Of a DNA stretch of 64,000 bases, positions 46,117 to 55,730 are shown piece after piece; positions within the stretch are counted from its first letter, which is position 1; each line of letters begins with the position of its first letter. The DNA is taken from assembly GCF_936925435.1 (NCBI RefSeq), contig NZ_CAKZHQ010000004.1, positions 248,001 through 312,000 on the forward strand, written 5' to 3'. Both the position numbers and the translations under genes were made by a program. This DNA comes from an uncultured Ramlibacter sp. (GTDB lineage: Bacteria > Pseudomonadota > Gammaproteobacteria > Burkholderiales > Burkholderiaceae_C). The notes below the pieces were generated by a model that ran no database searches, was not told the origin of the DNA, and worked only from the letters and a program-made list of their open reading frames with translations.

Positions 46117-47571
46117 TCAGCGGGCCGCCGTCTTGAGCGGCCACAGCGGCCGCCGGACCTTGCGGTACGGCAGGGTGTTGAGGTCACGCGCCACGGAACC
46201 GGGCGCGTCGGCGTAGATCACGTGTCTGGCGATCTGCGAATACGAGGCATAGAAATGCTGCGAGGACTTGACCACGACGATCTTCTTGCTGGCAAGCTCG
46301 CAGCCGGCGCGCGTGAACAGATCGGCGCCCATGGCCTGGTTGCGCACCGTGCACAGCAGGATCTCGATGCCCTTGGCCTCCACCAGGGCCGACTCGCCCA
46401 TGCTGGTGGGCGTGTTGGACAGGCCGGTTTGCACCAGGTCCTGGTGCAGCGCCTTGACGGTCACTTCCAGGTCGATCGGGTCGCCCGACAGCGCGCTGAC
46501 CTTGCCGCCGATGCGCAGCATCAGGCGGGCGCCGACGCCGGCTTCGGAGGCGATGCGCACGGCGACCGGGTCCCAGATCGGGCCGACGGCGACATTCGTG
46601 AGGCCGCGCTCCACCATGCGGCGCAGGATGAAGGTCGAATCGCTGGCCGCGCCGCCGCCGGGGTTGTCGGCGCCGTCGGCCAGCACCACCGGGCCGCCAT
46701 CGAAGGCCAGGGCCTCATCGAGCGCGGCGTCGATGCCGGGCGACGGCGGCGAGAGCTGCTCGCGCATGGCGATCACTTCGTTGGCCAGCTGGCGCGCCAG
46801 AGCCTGCGCCTTGGCGGCATCGCCATCGGCATAGACCAGCACCCTGGTGCCCATCTCCGGCACGTCGCCCCAGGGAAATCCGTGGGTGAGCGAGACCGAC
46901 AGGATGCCGTCCTTGCCTTCCAGCGATTGCATCCGCTCGACGAAGCCGCGGGCGGGCTGGCGCGAGGTGTGGAACAGCGCGATCATTTCGCAGTCGACCA
47001 CGGCCGCCACCGGACGGATGCGTTTTTGCGCGATGGCCTCGCACAGGTCCACCAGCTCGAAGGCGCGCTCCAGCACGTCGGTGTGGGGGTACTCCTTGAA
47101 GGCGATCAGGATGTCGGCGCTGGCCGTCATCAGCGGCGTGAGATGGTTGTGCGGGTCGAGCTCAGCGCCGACCACCACGTCGGGGCCTACGATGGCGCGC
47201 ACCTGCTGCAGCAGGTCGCCTTCGCAGTCGTCGTAGCCGTCGGCCACCATTGCGCCGTGCAGGCCCAGCAACACCATGTCCACCGGCATGGCCTTCTTCA
47301 GGTCGGACAGCAGTTCCGCGCGCAGCGTCTCGTAGGCGTGGCGGGTCGTGGTGCCACTGGGCTGCGCACCGGCCACCACGCCCTCGATCAGCGTCCAGCC
47401 CTTGTCCTTGCCGCGCTGGCGCGCCGCCCACAGGGGCCCGGAGAACAAGGTCATGTGGTCCGGGTGCTGGCCAGCGGGGTAGTAGCCGCGGGCGCGAAAC
47501 GAGGCCAGTCCCGTGGGCATGGGAGCGAAGGTGTTGGTTTCGGTGGCGAGGGAGCCGCTGAAGACGCGCAT
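46117..47571 (-). CDS. M81 family metallopeptidase (MlrC/microcystinase C-like)
   Basis: A 484-residue protein of the MlrC family (DUF1485 + MlrC C-terminal domain). The N-terminus RVFSGSLATETNTFAPMPTGL carries the family Glu/Thr motif, LGLHGAMVADGYDDCEGDLL and GAELDPHNHLT contain likely zinc ligands, and DGADNPGGGAASDSTFIL opens the C-terminal domain. MlrC hydrolyses linear microcystin peptides; most relatives have unknown peptide substrates. It lies between an FAD oxidase and a peptide transporter, so it probably acts on the imported peptide. ATG 47571, 21 bases after the oxidase stop. Confidence 0.9.
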   Translation of the reverse strand: MRVFSGSLATETNTFAPMPTGLASFRARGYYPAGQHPDHMTLFSGPLWAARQRGKDKGWTLIEGVVAGAQPSGTTTRHAYETLRAELLSDLKKAMPVDMVLLGLHGAMVADGYDDCEGDLLQQVRAIVGPDVVVGAELDPHNHLTPLMTASADILIAFKEYPHTDVLERAFELVDLCEAIAQKRIRPVAAVVDCEMIALFHTSRQPARGFVERMQSLEGKDGILSVSLTHGFPWGDVPEMGTRVLVYADGDAAKAQALARQLANEVIAMREQLSPPSPGIDAALDEALAFDGGPVVLADGADNPGGGAASDSTFILRRMVERGLTNVAVGPIWDPVAVRIASEAGVGARLMLRIGGKVSALSGDPIDLEVTVKALHQDLVQTGLSNTPTSMGESALVEAKGIEILLCTVRNQAMGADLFTRAGCELASKKIVVVKSSQHFYASYSQIARHVIYADAPGSVARDLNTLPYRKVRRPLWPLKTAAR

Positions 47572-47592
47572 GTCTGGGTTTCTTGGGAAGGG

Positions 47593-49531
<1,939 letters not shown>

Positions 49532-49540
49532 GCGTGCGCC

Positions 49541-50635
49541 TCAGGCCTTGATCTCGCGGCCCGTGATGGTGTACTTGAAGTCGTCCGGCGCCAGCGAATC
49601 GAAGCGGCCCTTGGCGTCTTCGGCCGTGGGGTACATGAAAAAGCCCAGCTTGCCGCCGGTGGCACCGGGCAGCGCCACGTCGTGGGCGCGGTTGAAGGCC
49701 AGCCAGTTGCCTTCCCAGCCGCCGAACAAGGCCTTGTTCACCGGGGCCACCACGGGGTTGGCCGTGGTCTTGATCCACTCTGGCGTTTCCAGGCGCATGA
49801 CCTTGCCCACGTCGGCCGGGTCCATCGCCACCCAGCCGTAGCCCGTGAGGTAGACCTCGGCGCGGCAGTGCTGCGCGCTCTTGAGGCTGGCGGGATTGCC
49901 GCTGAGTTCCTTGTAGCCGAAGGCGCTGGGCACCAGGCGGATGCCGTAGACGTCGCGCGCCGGGATGCCGGCGGCGCGGCACAGGCCGACGAACAGGCCG
50001 TTGATGTCGCCGCACTTGCCGCCCATGTTGCCGGTCTCCAGCATGGTCTTGATGTCGCCCGTGCCGCAGCCGCGCACCTTGGGCTCGCGGTAGGTGTTGG
50101 CCACCGTCCAGTCGTAGAGCTTGCGCACCTTCTCCAGGTCGGTCGTCGCGCCAGCCGTCGCCTGCTTGGCGGTGCGCAGCACGATGCCGTCCAGCGGCAT
50201 CAGCTCGGTCGGCTGCAGCCAGGGCGCCAGGTCGGCGCGCGACAGGGCAGGCTCATCCTTTTTCGACCAGTCGACGGCGCGGTCCTGGGTCTGGAAGCGG
50301 CTGGTCAGTTCCGCAAACGGCGCGGCCTGGGAGGCAGCGAACTCCACTTGCAGGAAGCGCGCGCCGTAATGCGGGTCGGTGCCCAGCACGGCCTTGCCGT
50401 TGCTGCGGAAGTCGCTGATACCGGTGCGCTGCCAGCTGTCGTCCACCGAGGGCAGAGGCAGCCAGGCGCGCGTCACGCCGCTGCTGACGGGAATCTCCAC
50501 GCGGGTGGTGACTTCAAAACTGCGCCAGTTGCCCGGCTGCGGCGCGAAGCGGCGTTCCTGGGCAAGCGCGGCGGTGGCAGGCAGGGCGGCGGCACCGGCG
50601 GTGACGAGGAGGTGGCGGCGGGAAATGGTGGTCAT
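49541..50635 (-). CDS. Transglutaminase-like cysteine protease, Tat-exported
   Basis: A 364-residue protein. The N-terminus has a twin-arginine signal (SRRHLLVTAGAAALPATAALAQ). An N-terminal beta domain precedes the transglutaminase-like core with Cys near residue 207 (GGKCGDINGLF), His near 255 (QHCRAEVYL) and Asp near 270 (AMDPADV), so the triad is complete. Bacterial members are usually proteases or amidases rather than cross-linkers. The substrate is unknown. It lies 34 bases downstream of the TlpA-like gene on the same strand. Confidence 0.85.
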   Translation of the reverse strand: MTTISRRHLLVTAGAAALPATAALAQERRFAPQPGNWRSFEVTTRVEIPVSSGVTRAWLPLPSVDDSWQRTGISDFRSNGKAVLGTDPHYGARFLQVEFAASQAAPFAELTSRFQTQDRAVDWSKKDEPALSRADLAPWLQPTELMPLDGIVLRTAKQATAGATTDLEKVRKLYDWTVANTYREPKVRGCGTGDIKTMLETGNMGGKCGDINGLFVGLCRAAGIPARDVYGIRLVPSAFGYKELSGNPASLKSAQHCRAEVYLTGYGWVAMDPADVGKVMRLETPEWIKTTANPVVAPVNKALFGGWEGNWLAFNRAHDVALPGATGGKLGFFMYPTAEDAKGRFDSLAPDDFKYTITGREIKA

Positions 50636-50669
50636 GGGAAGGTCTGTGGGGAAAACTGTTGCAGGGGGA

Positions 50670-51200
50670 TTATTTCAGCAGCGGCTCGATCCAGCGCGCG
50701 GCCTCGCGGCCGGTCCAGTCGACCTCGCCGCTGACGCGCCAGCGCACCTGGCCATCCCGGCCGATGATGAAGGAACTGGGGAACACCTTCACGCCCCAGC
50801 GCGCGGCGACGGCGCCATCGCGGTCCATGGGCATGGGCAGGCTCAGGCCGGCAGCCTGGGCGAATTGCAGGGCGCGGGCATCGCGCTCCTTGAAGTTCAC
50901 CGCCAACACCACGAGCTCGTTGCCGTACAGGTCGGCCAGCGATTGCAGCGAGGGCATTTCGGCCCGGCAGGGCTCGCACCAGCTGGCCCAGAAGTTGACG
51001 ATGACGACCTTGCCCCTGGCGTCGGCCAGGCTCCAGGTCTTGCCCTGGGCATCGGCCAGCGCCAGGGCCGGCGTGGCCAGGCCCCGCGGCCCGGCCGCGG
51101 CCACGCTGGCGGCCTGGGCCGGCCAGCCGCCGGCCAGCAGCAGCGCCAGGCCCAGCAGGCACTGCGCCAGCTGGAAAAGCCGAAAGGGAGAGGCAGTCAT
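50670..51200 (-). CDS. TlpA-like thiol:disulfide oxidoreductase
   Basis: A 176-residue thioredoxin-fold protein with an N-terminal signal or anchor (LAQCLLGLALLLAGGWPAQAAS) and the active site WCEPC near residue 76 within VVIVNFWASWCEPCRAEMPSL; the cis-Pro region is VFPSSFIIG. This is the TlpA/ResA/CcmG group that reduces periplasmic disulfides, often for cytochrome c or oxidase assembly. It may keep the active Cys of the downstream transglutaminase-like enzyme reduced, which is inference from position. Confidence 0.88.
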   Translation of the reverse strand: MTASPFRLFQLAQCLLGLALLLAGGWPAQAASVAAAGPRGLATPALALADAQGKTWSLADARGKVVIVNFWASWCEPCRAEMPSLQSLADLYGNELVVLAVNFKERDARALQFAQAAGLSLPMPMDRDGAVAARWGVKVFPSSFIIGRDGQVRWRVSGEVDWTGREAARWIEPLLK

Positions 51201-51366
51201 GGCCGCAAGTCTAAGCGTGTCAGCGTATCGCCCAAGGGCGCCTCTACCTCCAACGACAAGGTCCGGCGCACGCCATCCAGCACGTGCGCGCGCCCGTCCG
51301 TCTGCCTACGCTTGAATGGTCGGCCTCCCGTCCCCTGCGGAGACCGGCCAACCAAGGAGCCGGGCC

Positions 51367-52350
51367 ATGTCCCTCGCAAATTACCAGGATCCAAAGTGTC
51401 CCGCGCGTCGGGACGTCTTGGCCACTGGCGCAGCAATCGCGGCCGCGCTGGCGCTGCCGCTGGCGGCCGTTGCAAGCCCTGCATCGGCCGTCCCATCCAC
51501 TTCCAACCCTCAACCAGGAAATTCCATGAGCTACATCAGCACCAAAGACGGCACCCAGATCTTCTACAAGGACTGGGGCACGGGCCAGCCCGTGGTCTTC
51601 AGCCACGGCTGGCCCCTGAACTCCGACAGCTGGGAATCCCAGATGCTGTTCCTCGCGGAACGCGGCTATCGCGTCATCGCCCATGACCGCCGCGGCCACG
51701 GCCGCTCCAGCCAGTCCTGGGGTGGCCATGAGATGAACACCTACGCCGACGACCTGGCGACGCTGTTCGAGAAGCTGGACCTCAAGGGCGCGGCCCTGTT
51801 CGGCTTTTCCACGGGCGGCGGCGAGGTGGCGCGCTACATCGGCCGGCACGGAACCAGGCGGCTCGCCAAGGCCGGCCTGATCTCGGCTGTCCCGCCGCAG
51901 ATGCTGAAAACCGCGAAGAACCCGGGTGGACTGCCCATGGAAGTCTTCGACGGCCTGCGCGCCGGCGAGCGCGCCAACCGTGCGCAGCTGTACAAGGACA
52001 TCGCCTCCGGCCCCTTCTTCGGCTTCAACCGGCCCGGCGCCAAGCCGTCGCCGGGACTGGTCGATTGGTTCTGGATGCAAGGCATGCTGGCCAGCCACAA
52101 GGCGACCTTCGACTGCATCAAGGCCTTCTCCGAGACCGACTTCAGCGAGGACCTGAAGAAGTTCGACGTGCCCACCCTGGTGCTGCATGGCGACGACGAC
52201 CAGATCGTTCCCATCGCCGCCTCGGCCCAGGCCGCCGCTGCGCAGATTGCCGGCTCCAAGCTGGTCGTCTATCCCGGCGCGCCCCATGGCCTGACCGACA
52301 CCCACAAGGACAAGCTCAACGCCGACCTGCTGGCGTTTCTCAAGAGCTGA
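51367..52350 (+). CDS. Alpha/beta hydrolase, non-heme chloroperoxidase/arylesterase type, with putative Tat signal
   Basis: Up to 327 residues. The core ([35 protein letters not shown] ... [14 protein letters not shown]) is typical of cofactor-free chloroperoxidases. The catalytic Ser is in [12 protein letters not shown] (near residue 146), Asp in [10 protein letters not shown] and His in [12 protein letters not shown]. From ATG 51367 a leader [21 protein letters not shown] with a Tat-like motif precedes the domain. ATG 51526, with its own AGGAAA site, would give the standard 274-residue cytoplasmic form. Either or both may be used. Confidence 0.82.
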   Translation: MSLANYQDPKCPARRDVLATGAAIAAALALPLAAVASPASAVPSTSNPQPGNSMSYISTKDGTQIFYKDWGTGQPVVFSHGWPLNSDSWESQMLFLAERGYRVIAHDRRGHGRSSQSWGGHEMNTYADDLATLFEKLDLKGAALFGFSTGGGEVARYIGRHGTRRLAKAGLISAVPPQMLKTAKNPGGLPMEVFDGLRAGERANRAQLYKDIASGPFFGFNRPGAKPSPGLVDWFWMQGMLASHKATFDCIKAFSETDFSEDLKKFDVPTLVLHGDDDQIVPIAASAQAAAAQIAGSKLVVYPGAPHGLTDTHKDKLNADLLAFLKS

Positions 52351-52479
52351 GCGCCACCCTCCCCTGTCCATTTGCCGTATCCGTCTATGCCATCGGACCG
52401 TGGGCAGGGGTCTTCGAAAGCCCAAAAATAGGACCACCCCAGACTTCGCAACGCCAAGCCGCCATCCCCGGAGAGCATC

Positions 52480-53193
52480 GTGCCACCTGCAGCCCCATCC
52501 CCTGAAGACTCCCCCCGCATCAGGGTGGCGGTTTGCCACCGCGACCCCCTGCTGCGCCTGGGGGTGAGCGCCGCATTGCGCGAAGACACCCGGTTCCTGG
52601 TCGGGCATTGTGTGGCATCCCCCGTGACGCTGGCCGATGCCGTGGCGGCAGCGGCCAGCGCGCAGGTCACGGTCGCAGACTACGAAACAGCAACGGCGCT
52701 GGCGACGGCCCACTGGGGGCGCGCCGGCATGCCGCGCATTCTGGTCGTCACGCCGCGCGAGACCGAGTCCGACGTCCAGTCCGCGCTGGCTGTGGGCATC
52801 CTGGGCTATGTGCCCACGGACTGCAGGGCTGAAGACATCGTGCAGGGCGCGCTGGCGCTGGGACGCGGCCAACGCCATCTTTCGGAGATCGCGCGGCAGC
52901 GCATCGCGGAGCGGCTCTCCTACCCCACCCTGACGCAGCGCGAAGCCCAAGTGCTGGAGCTGGTGGCAACGGGCTGGAGCAACAAGATGATTGGCAACAG
53001 GCTGGGTGTGGTCGAAGGGACAGTGAAGACCCACGTGAAAGCCATTCTGGAAAAACTGTGCGTGCGTTCGCGGACCGAGGCGGCCCACGTGGCCATCCGG
53101 CGTGGGCTGGTGTCGCGCCAGACGCCATCGGGCTTGCAGCCGGCATCGGCCGCCGTTCGCAGAGCCAACGGGGACGTGCGGGCCAACGCCTGA
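52480..53193 (+). CDS. LuxR/NarL-type regulator with degenerate receiver domain (1)
   Basis: A 237-residue protein. Residues about 13-125 form a receiver-like domain (RVAVCHRDPLLRLGVSAALRED ...). Only one acidic residue is in the first site (HRDP); a possible acceptor Asp remains (TVADYET), but the conserved Lys is replaced (GYVPTD). A GerE HTH follows (LTQREAQVLELVATGWSNKMIGNRLGVVEGTVKTHVKAILEKL). GTG 52480 follows GGAGAG. It has two relatives at 54263 and 54934 and no kinase nearby. Confidence 0.82.
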   Translation: MPPAAPSPEDSPRIRVAVCHRDPLLRLGVSAALREDTRFLVGHCVASPVTLADAVAAAASAQVTVADYETATALATAHWGRAGMPRILVVTPRETESDVQSALAVGILGYVPTDCRAEDIVQGALALGRGQRHLSEIARQRIAERLSYPTLTQREAQVLELVATGWSNKMIGNRLGVVEGTVKTHVKAILEKLCVRSRTEAAHVAIRRGLVSRQTPSGLQPASAAVRRANGDVRANA

Positions 53194-53197
53194 GCCG

Positions 53198-53566
53198 TCA
53201 GGCCTTGGCCCCTGCCAGGGCACTGCGCACCGCCTTGAGCAACGCGCCTTCCTGCGCCGGGATGGTCAGTGTCACACAGGCTTCCTGCGGGTGCGCCTCA
53301 GCGCTGTGGACTCTCTCCAGATGGATGACCGCAACAAGCACGCCGGCTTCTCGCAAAGCCTGCCGCAATTCCAGGCCCGTCATGTCCCGCATTTGCGTCT
53401 CGATGATGAGGCCGTCGCAGCGGCGTGCCAGTCCGGACAGCAGGAATCCACTGCCGGCGTCGAAGCTCTGAACATCGAAGCCGATCGAGCACAGGACAGA
53501 GCGCACAAAAGAGCGCAAGGGCGCGTCGTCGCTGACCACGCAGAACAATGGCTTGACGGCCGACAT
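53198..53566 (-). CDS. Stand-alone receiver domain with Glu at the phospho-acceptor position
   Basis: A 122-residue receiver fold (LFCVVSDDAPLRSFVRSVLCSIGFDVQSF). The acidic pair is intact (SDD), but the acceptor Asp is replaced by Glu (GLIIETQMRDMTGLELRQAL) and the Lys by Ile/Pro (TLTIPAQEG). Glu often mimics phosphorylation, so the protein may be locked in one state. ATG 53566 (MSAVKPLF) is preferred to 53605. It converges with the LuxR-type gene 1 (4-base gap). Confidence 0.75.
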   Translation of the reverse strand: MSAVKPLFCVVSDDAPLRSFVRSVLCSIGFDVQSFDAGSGFLLSGLARRCDGLIIETQMRDMTGLELRQALREAGVLVAVIHLERVHSAEAHPQEACVTLTIPAQEGALLKAVRSALAGAKA

Positions 53567-53673
53567 GGCGTGGCGGCCGTTTCCTGGATCTGAAGTTTCT
53601 GGCACGCGCCAGCATAGGTGCGGGCGTGGGCCTGCGCCATTGCACCTTCGTATGGTGCTTTTGTCTCCCAGGC

Positions 53674-54147
53674 TCAGAACAGCGGGGACTTGCGCAGCAG
53701 GACCGATTTGAGCGCGAAGCTGGACTTCACGTTGGCGACGCCGGGGATGGTGGCCAGCTTGGTCGTCAGGAAGAGGTGAAACGCCTGCAGGTTGGGCATC
53801 ACGACGCGCAGCTGGTAGTCATAGTCGCCGGTCATCAGAAAGCAGCTCATGACCTGTGGGATCAGGCTGATCTCTTCCTCGAAGCGGGCCAGCGCGTCGG
53901 CTTCCTGCTTTTCCAGGCTGACCTGCACAAAGATGCTCAGGGAGCCGCCCAGCCTGGGCTCATCGAGGTCGGCGGAGTAGCCACGGATCAGACCGTCATC
54001 CTCCAGGGCCTTGACCCGGCGCAGGACGGGGGTCACGGACAGGCCAACCTGGTCGGCCAGGTCCCGCCATGAAATGCGCCCATCCTCGGCCAGCACCTTG
54101 AGGATCTTGATATCGACTTTATCGAGAGACGGAGTGGATTCAGCCAC
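53674..54147 (-). CDS. Lrp/AsnC family transcriptional regulator
   Basis: A 157-residue regulator. The AsnC-type winged HTH (LDKVDIKILKVLAEDGRISWRDLADQVGLSVTPVLRRVKALEDDGLIRGYSADLD) is followed by a RAM ligand-binding domain (QVMSCFLMTGDYDYQLRVVMPNLQAFHLFL). Ligands are usually amino acids. The start ATG 54147 lies beside repeated AGTGGA motifs that could be its own operator. It sits between the stand-alone receiver and two LuxR-type genes. Confidence 0.9.
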   Translation of the reverse strand: MAESTPSLDKVDIKILKVLAEDGRISWRDLADQVGLSVTPVLRRVKALEDDGLIRGYSADLDEPRLGGSLSIFVQVSLEKQEADALARFEEEISLIPQVMSCFLMTGDYDYQLRVVMPNLQAFHLFLTTKLATIPGVANVKSSFALKSVLLRKSPLF

Positions 54148-54178
54148 AGTTCAGTGGAATCACTAGAAGAATCCACTT
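54133..54178. promoter_or_regulatory. Possible Lrp-type autoregulatory site
   Basis: AGTGGA at 54153-54158 and its inverse TCCACT at 54172-54177 flank a 13-base spacer, and a third AGTGGATTC occurs at 54133. All lie at or just upstream of the Lrp/AsnC gene start and before the divergent LuxR-type gene. Confidence 0.35.
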
Positions 54179-54262
54179 CTGGATCCCGAATTCATGGGTC
54201 GCTTTGGCTGCAAAGAATCAGGGCAAACCCCTATGCTTCTTTTCACTTCAACAGAGCCAATT

Positions 54263-54937
54263 ATGCAACACCAAAGTGCTGCCTTTCCGGCGCGATCCAC
54301 GGCGGCCACCCCGTCCACCATCCGCTGCCATGTCCTGCACACCGAGCCTATCGTGGCTGCCGGCGTCATGGCCATTCTTTGCCGCGCGCGGCCCAACGGG
54401 TCTGCGATTGAACTGGCCGATTCGGTCGAAAACGCCAACGTTCTGGTCACAGATCTGCCATCGGTTGTCGCCAGGGCATCGGGGCACGAGCCCAGGTTGC
54501 GATGCGAGCGGCCGACGCTTGTCCTGAGCCACCAGTGCCGGCAAGCCGAGGTGCACAGCGCCCTGCGCATGGGGGCGACTGGCTACATCGTCCTGGGCGG
54601 GGGGCGTGCAGACCTTCTGGGCGACGCGGTCCATGCGCTGGCGCGCGGCCAACGCTTTTTCTGCCCGGTGTCGGCGCCGAAGATGGCCGACAGCTGGTCG
54701 AACGTCGCATTCACGAACAGGGAGCAATCGGTTCTGCAGAGCCTGGCCAGGGGCTCGGCCAACAAGGTCATCGCGCAGCACCTGCAGATCTCCCTGGGGA
54801 CGGTCAAAGGCCACGTCCGGGCCATCATGTCCAAGCTCTGCGCGGCCACCAGGACGCAGGCGACCTCGATCGCCATCGAGCGCGGCCTGGTCAAGGCGAG
54901 CGACGCATTTGCGCCGGTGTCGGGATACGCCCGGTGA
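54263..54937 (+). CDS. LuxR/NarL-type regulator with degenerate receiver domain (2)
   Basis: A 224-residue protein in the form chosen here. Receiver-like region: TIRCHVLHTEPIVAAGVMAIL with one acidic residue at the first site, possible acceptor Asp in VLVTDLPSV, and no conserved Lys (GYIVLGGGR). GerE HTH: FTNREQSVLQSLARGSANKVIAQHLQISLGTVKGHVRAIMSKL. In-frame ATGs at 54194 and 54233 could extend the N-terminus; the domain begins only after 54263. The TGA overlaps the GTG of the next gene by 3 bases. Confidence 0.75.
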   Translation: MQHQSAAFPARSTAATPSTIRCHVLHTEPIVAAGVMAILCRARPNGSAIELADSVENANVLVTDLPSVVARASGHEPRLRCERPTLVLSHQCRQAEVHSALRMGATGYIVLGGGRADLLGDAVHALARGQRFFCPVSAPKMADSWSNVAFTNREQSVLQSLARGSANKVIAQHLQISLGTVKGHVRAIMSKLCAATRTQATSIAIERGLVKASDAFAPVSGYAR

Positions 54938-55620
54938 GCCCGCGCCTGCCGTCCGGCAACAGCGGATCGAAAATCCGGATCTGGGTGGCCCACGAGGACC
55001 CGGTGGTGGGAGAGGGAGTCGCCAGCATCTGCGCCCAGCAAGCGGACTTTGCGGTGAGAGTCGGCGCTGCAGGCAAACCTGCAGGCGATCCTTCGTATGC
55101 GGCCAACAGCTGGGACATCGTCGTCGTGGAGTTTTCAGACATCGCGGCCTGGCTTGCGGCGCCCACGCGCCAGCGCACGGCCGCTTTGGGCGCGCCGCGC
55201 ATCATCGTTGTCGGCCCCCTGGAGCGGGAGTGGCAGGTGCGCAGCGCCCTGGAGTCGGGGGCGCATGGCTATGTCCACCAGGGCTGCGATCCGGAAGAAC
55301 TCTGGCTTGCCGTTCGCACGGTGGCCAAAGGGGGCCGCTACGTGACGCAGCTGGCGGCACAGTGCGTCGCCAACGGCCTGAACAACGAAGCCCTGACGCC
55401 CCGTGAACTGGAGGTGCTCGCCCTGCTGGGACAGGGCCTGGCCAACAAGAGCATCGCGCAATTGCTGCATGTCGCGCCGGGAACGGTCAAGACCCACGTG
55501 GCGGCGATCCTTGACAAGTTGAACGCGTCCACCCGCACCGAGGCGGTCGCCACAGCGCTGCACCGCGGACTTGTGCAAGAGCCGGCGCACCCGGCCACGA
55601 AAGCGCCTCATTGCCCATGA
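54934..55620 (+). CDS. LuxR/NarL-type regulator with degenerate receiver domain (3)
   Basis: A 228-residue protein. The receiver-like part keeps the acidic pair (VAHEDPVVGEGV), but the acceptor Asp is Glu (DIVVVEFSDIAAW) and the Lys is missing (GYVHQGCDPEE). GerE HTH: LTPRELEVLALLGQGLANKSIAQLLHVAPGTVKTHVAAILDKLNAS. GTG 54934 overlaps the stop of the preceding paralogue, so the two are translated together and may form heterodimers. Confidence 0.78.
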   Translation: MSPRLPSGNSGSKIRIWVAHEDPVVGEGVASICAQQADFAVRVGAAGKPAGDPSYAANSWDIVVVEFSDIAAWLAAPTRQRTAALGAPRIIVVGPLEREWQVRSALESGAHGYVHQGCDPEELWLAVRTVAKGGRYVTQLAAQCVANGLNNEALTPRELEVLALLGQGLANKSIAQLLHVAPGTVKTHVAAILDKLNASTRTEAVATALHRGLVQEPAHPATKAPHCP

Positions 55621-55730
55621 TGCTGACCTGCCCCAGACGGAAGCGGGCTGCCCCTGGCCCATCCTGGCCTTTGGAGGGATCGCGCACCGGTCCGTACGGG
55701 GGTAATCTTGCGGCGCGACAAAGGACTGCC

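Noticed and set aside
53198..54937. Quorum-sensing cluster interpretation of the LuxR-type genes
   Set aside because: The N-terminal domains are receiver-like, not autoinducer-binding, and no luxI-type gene is present.
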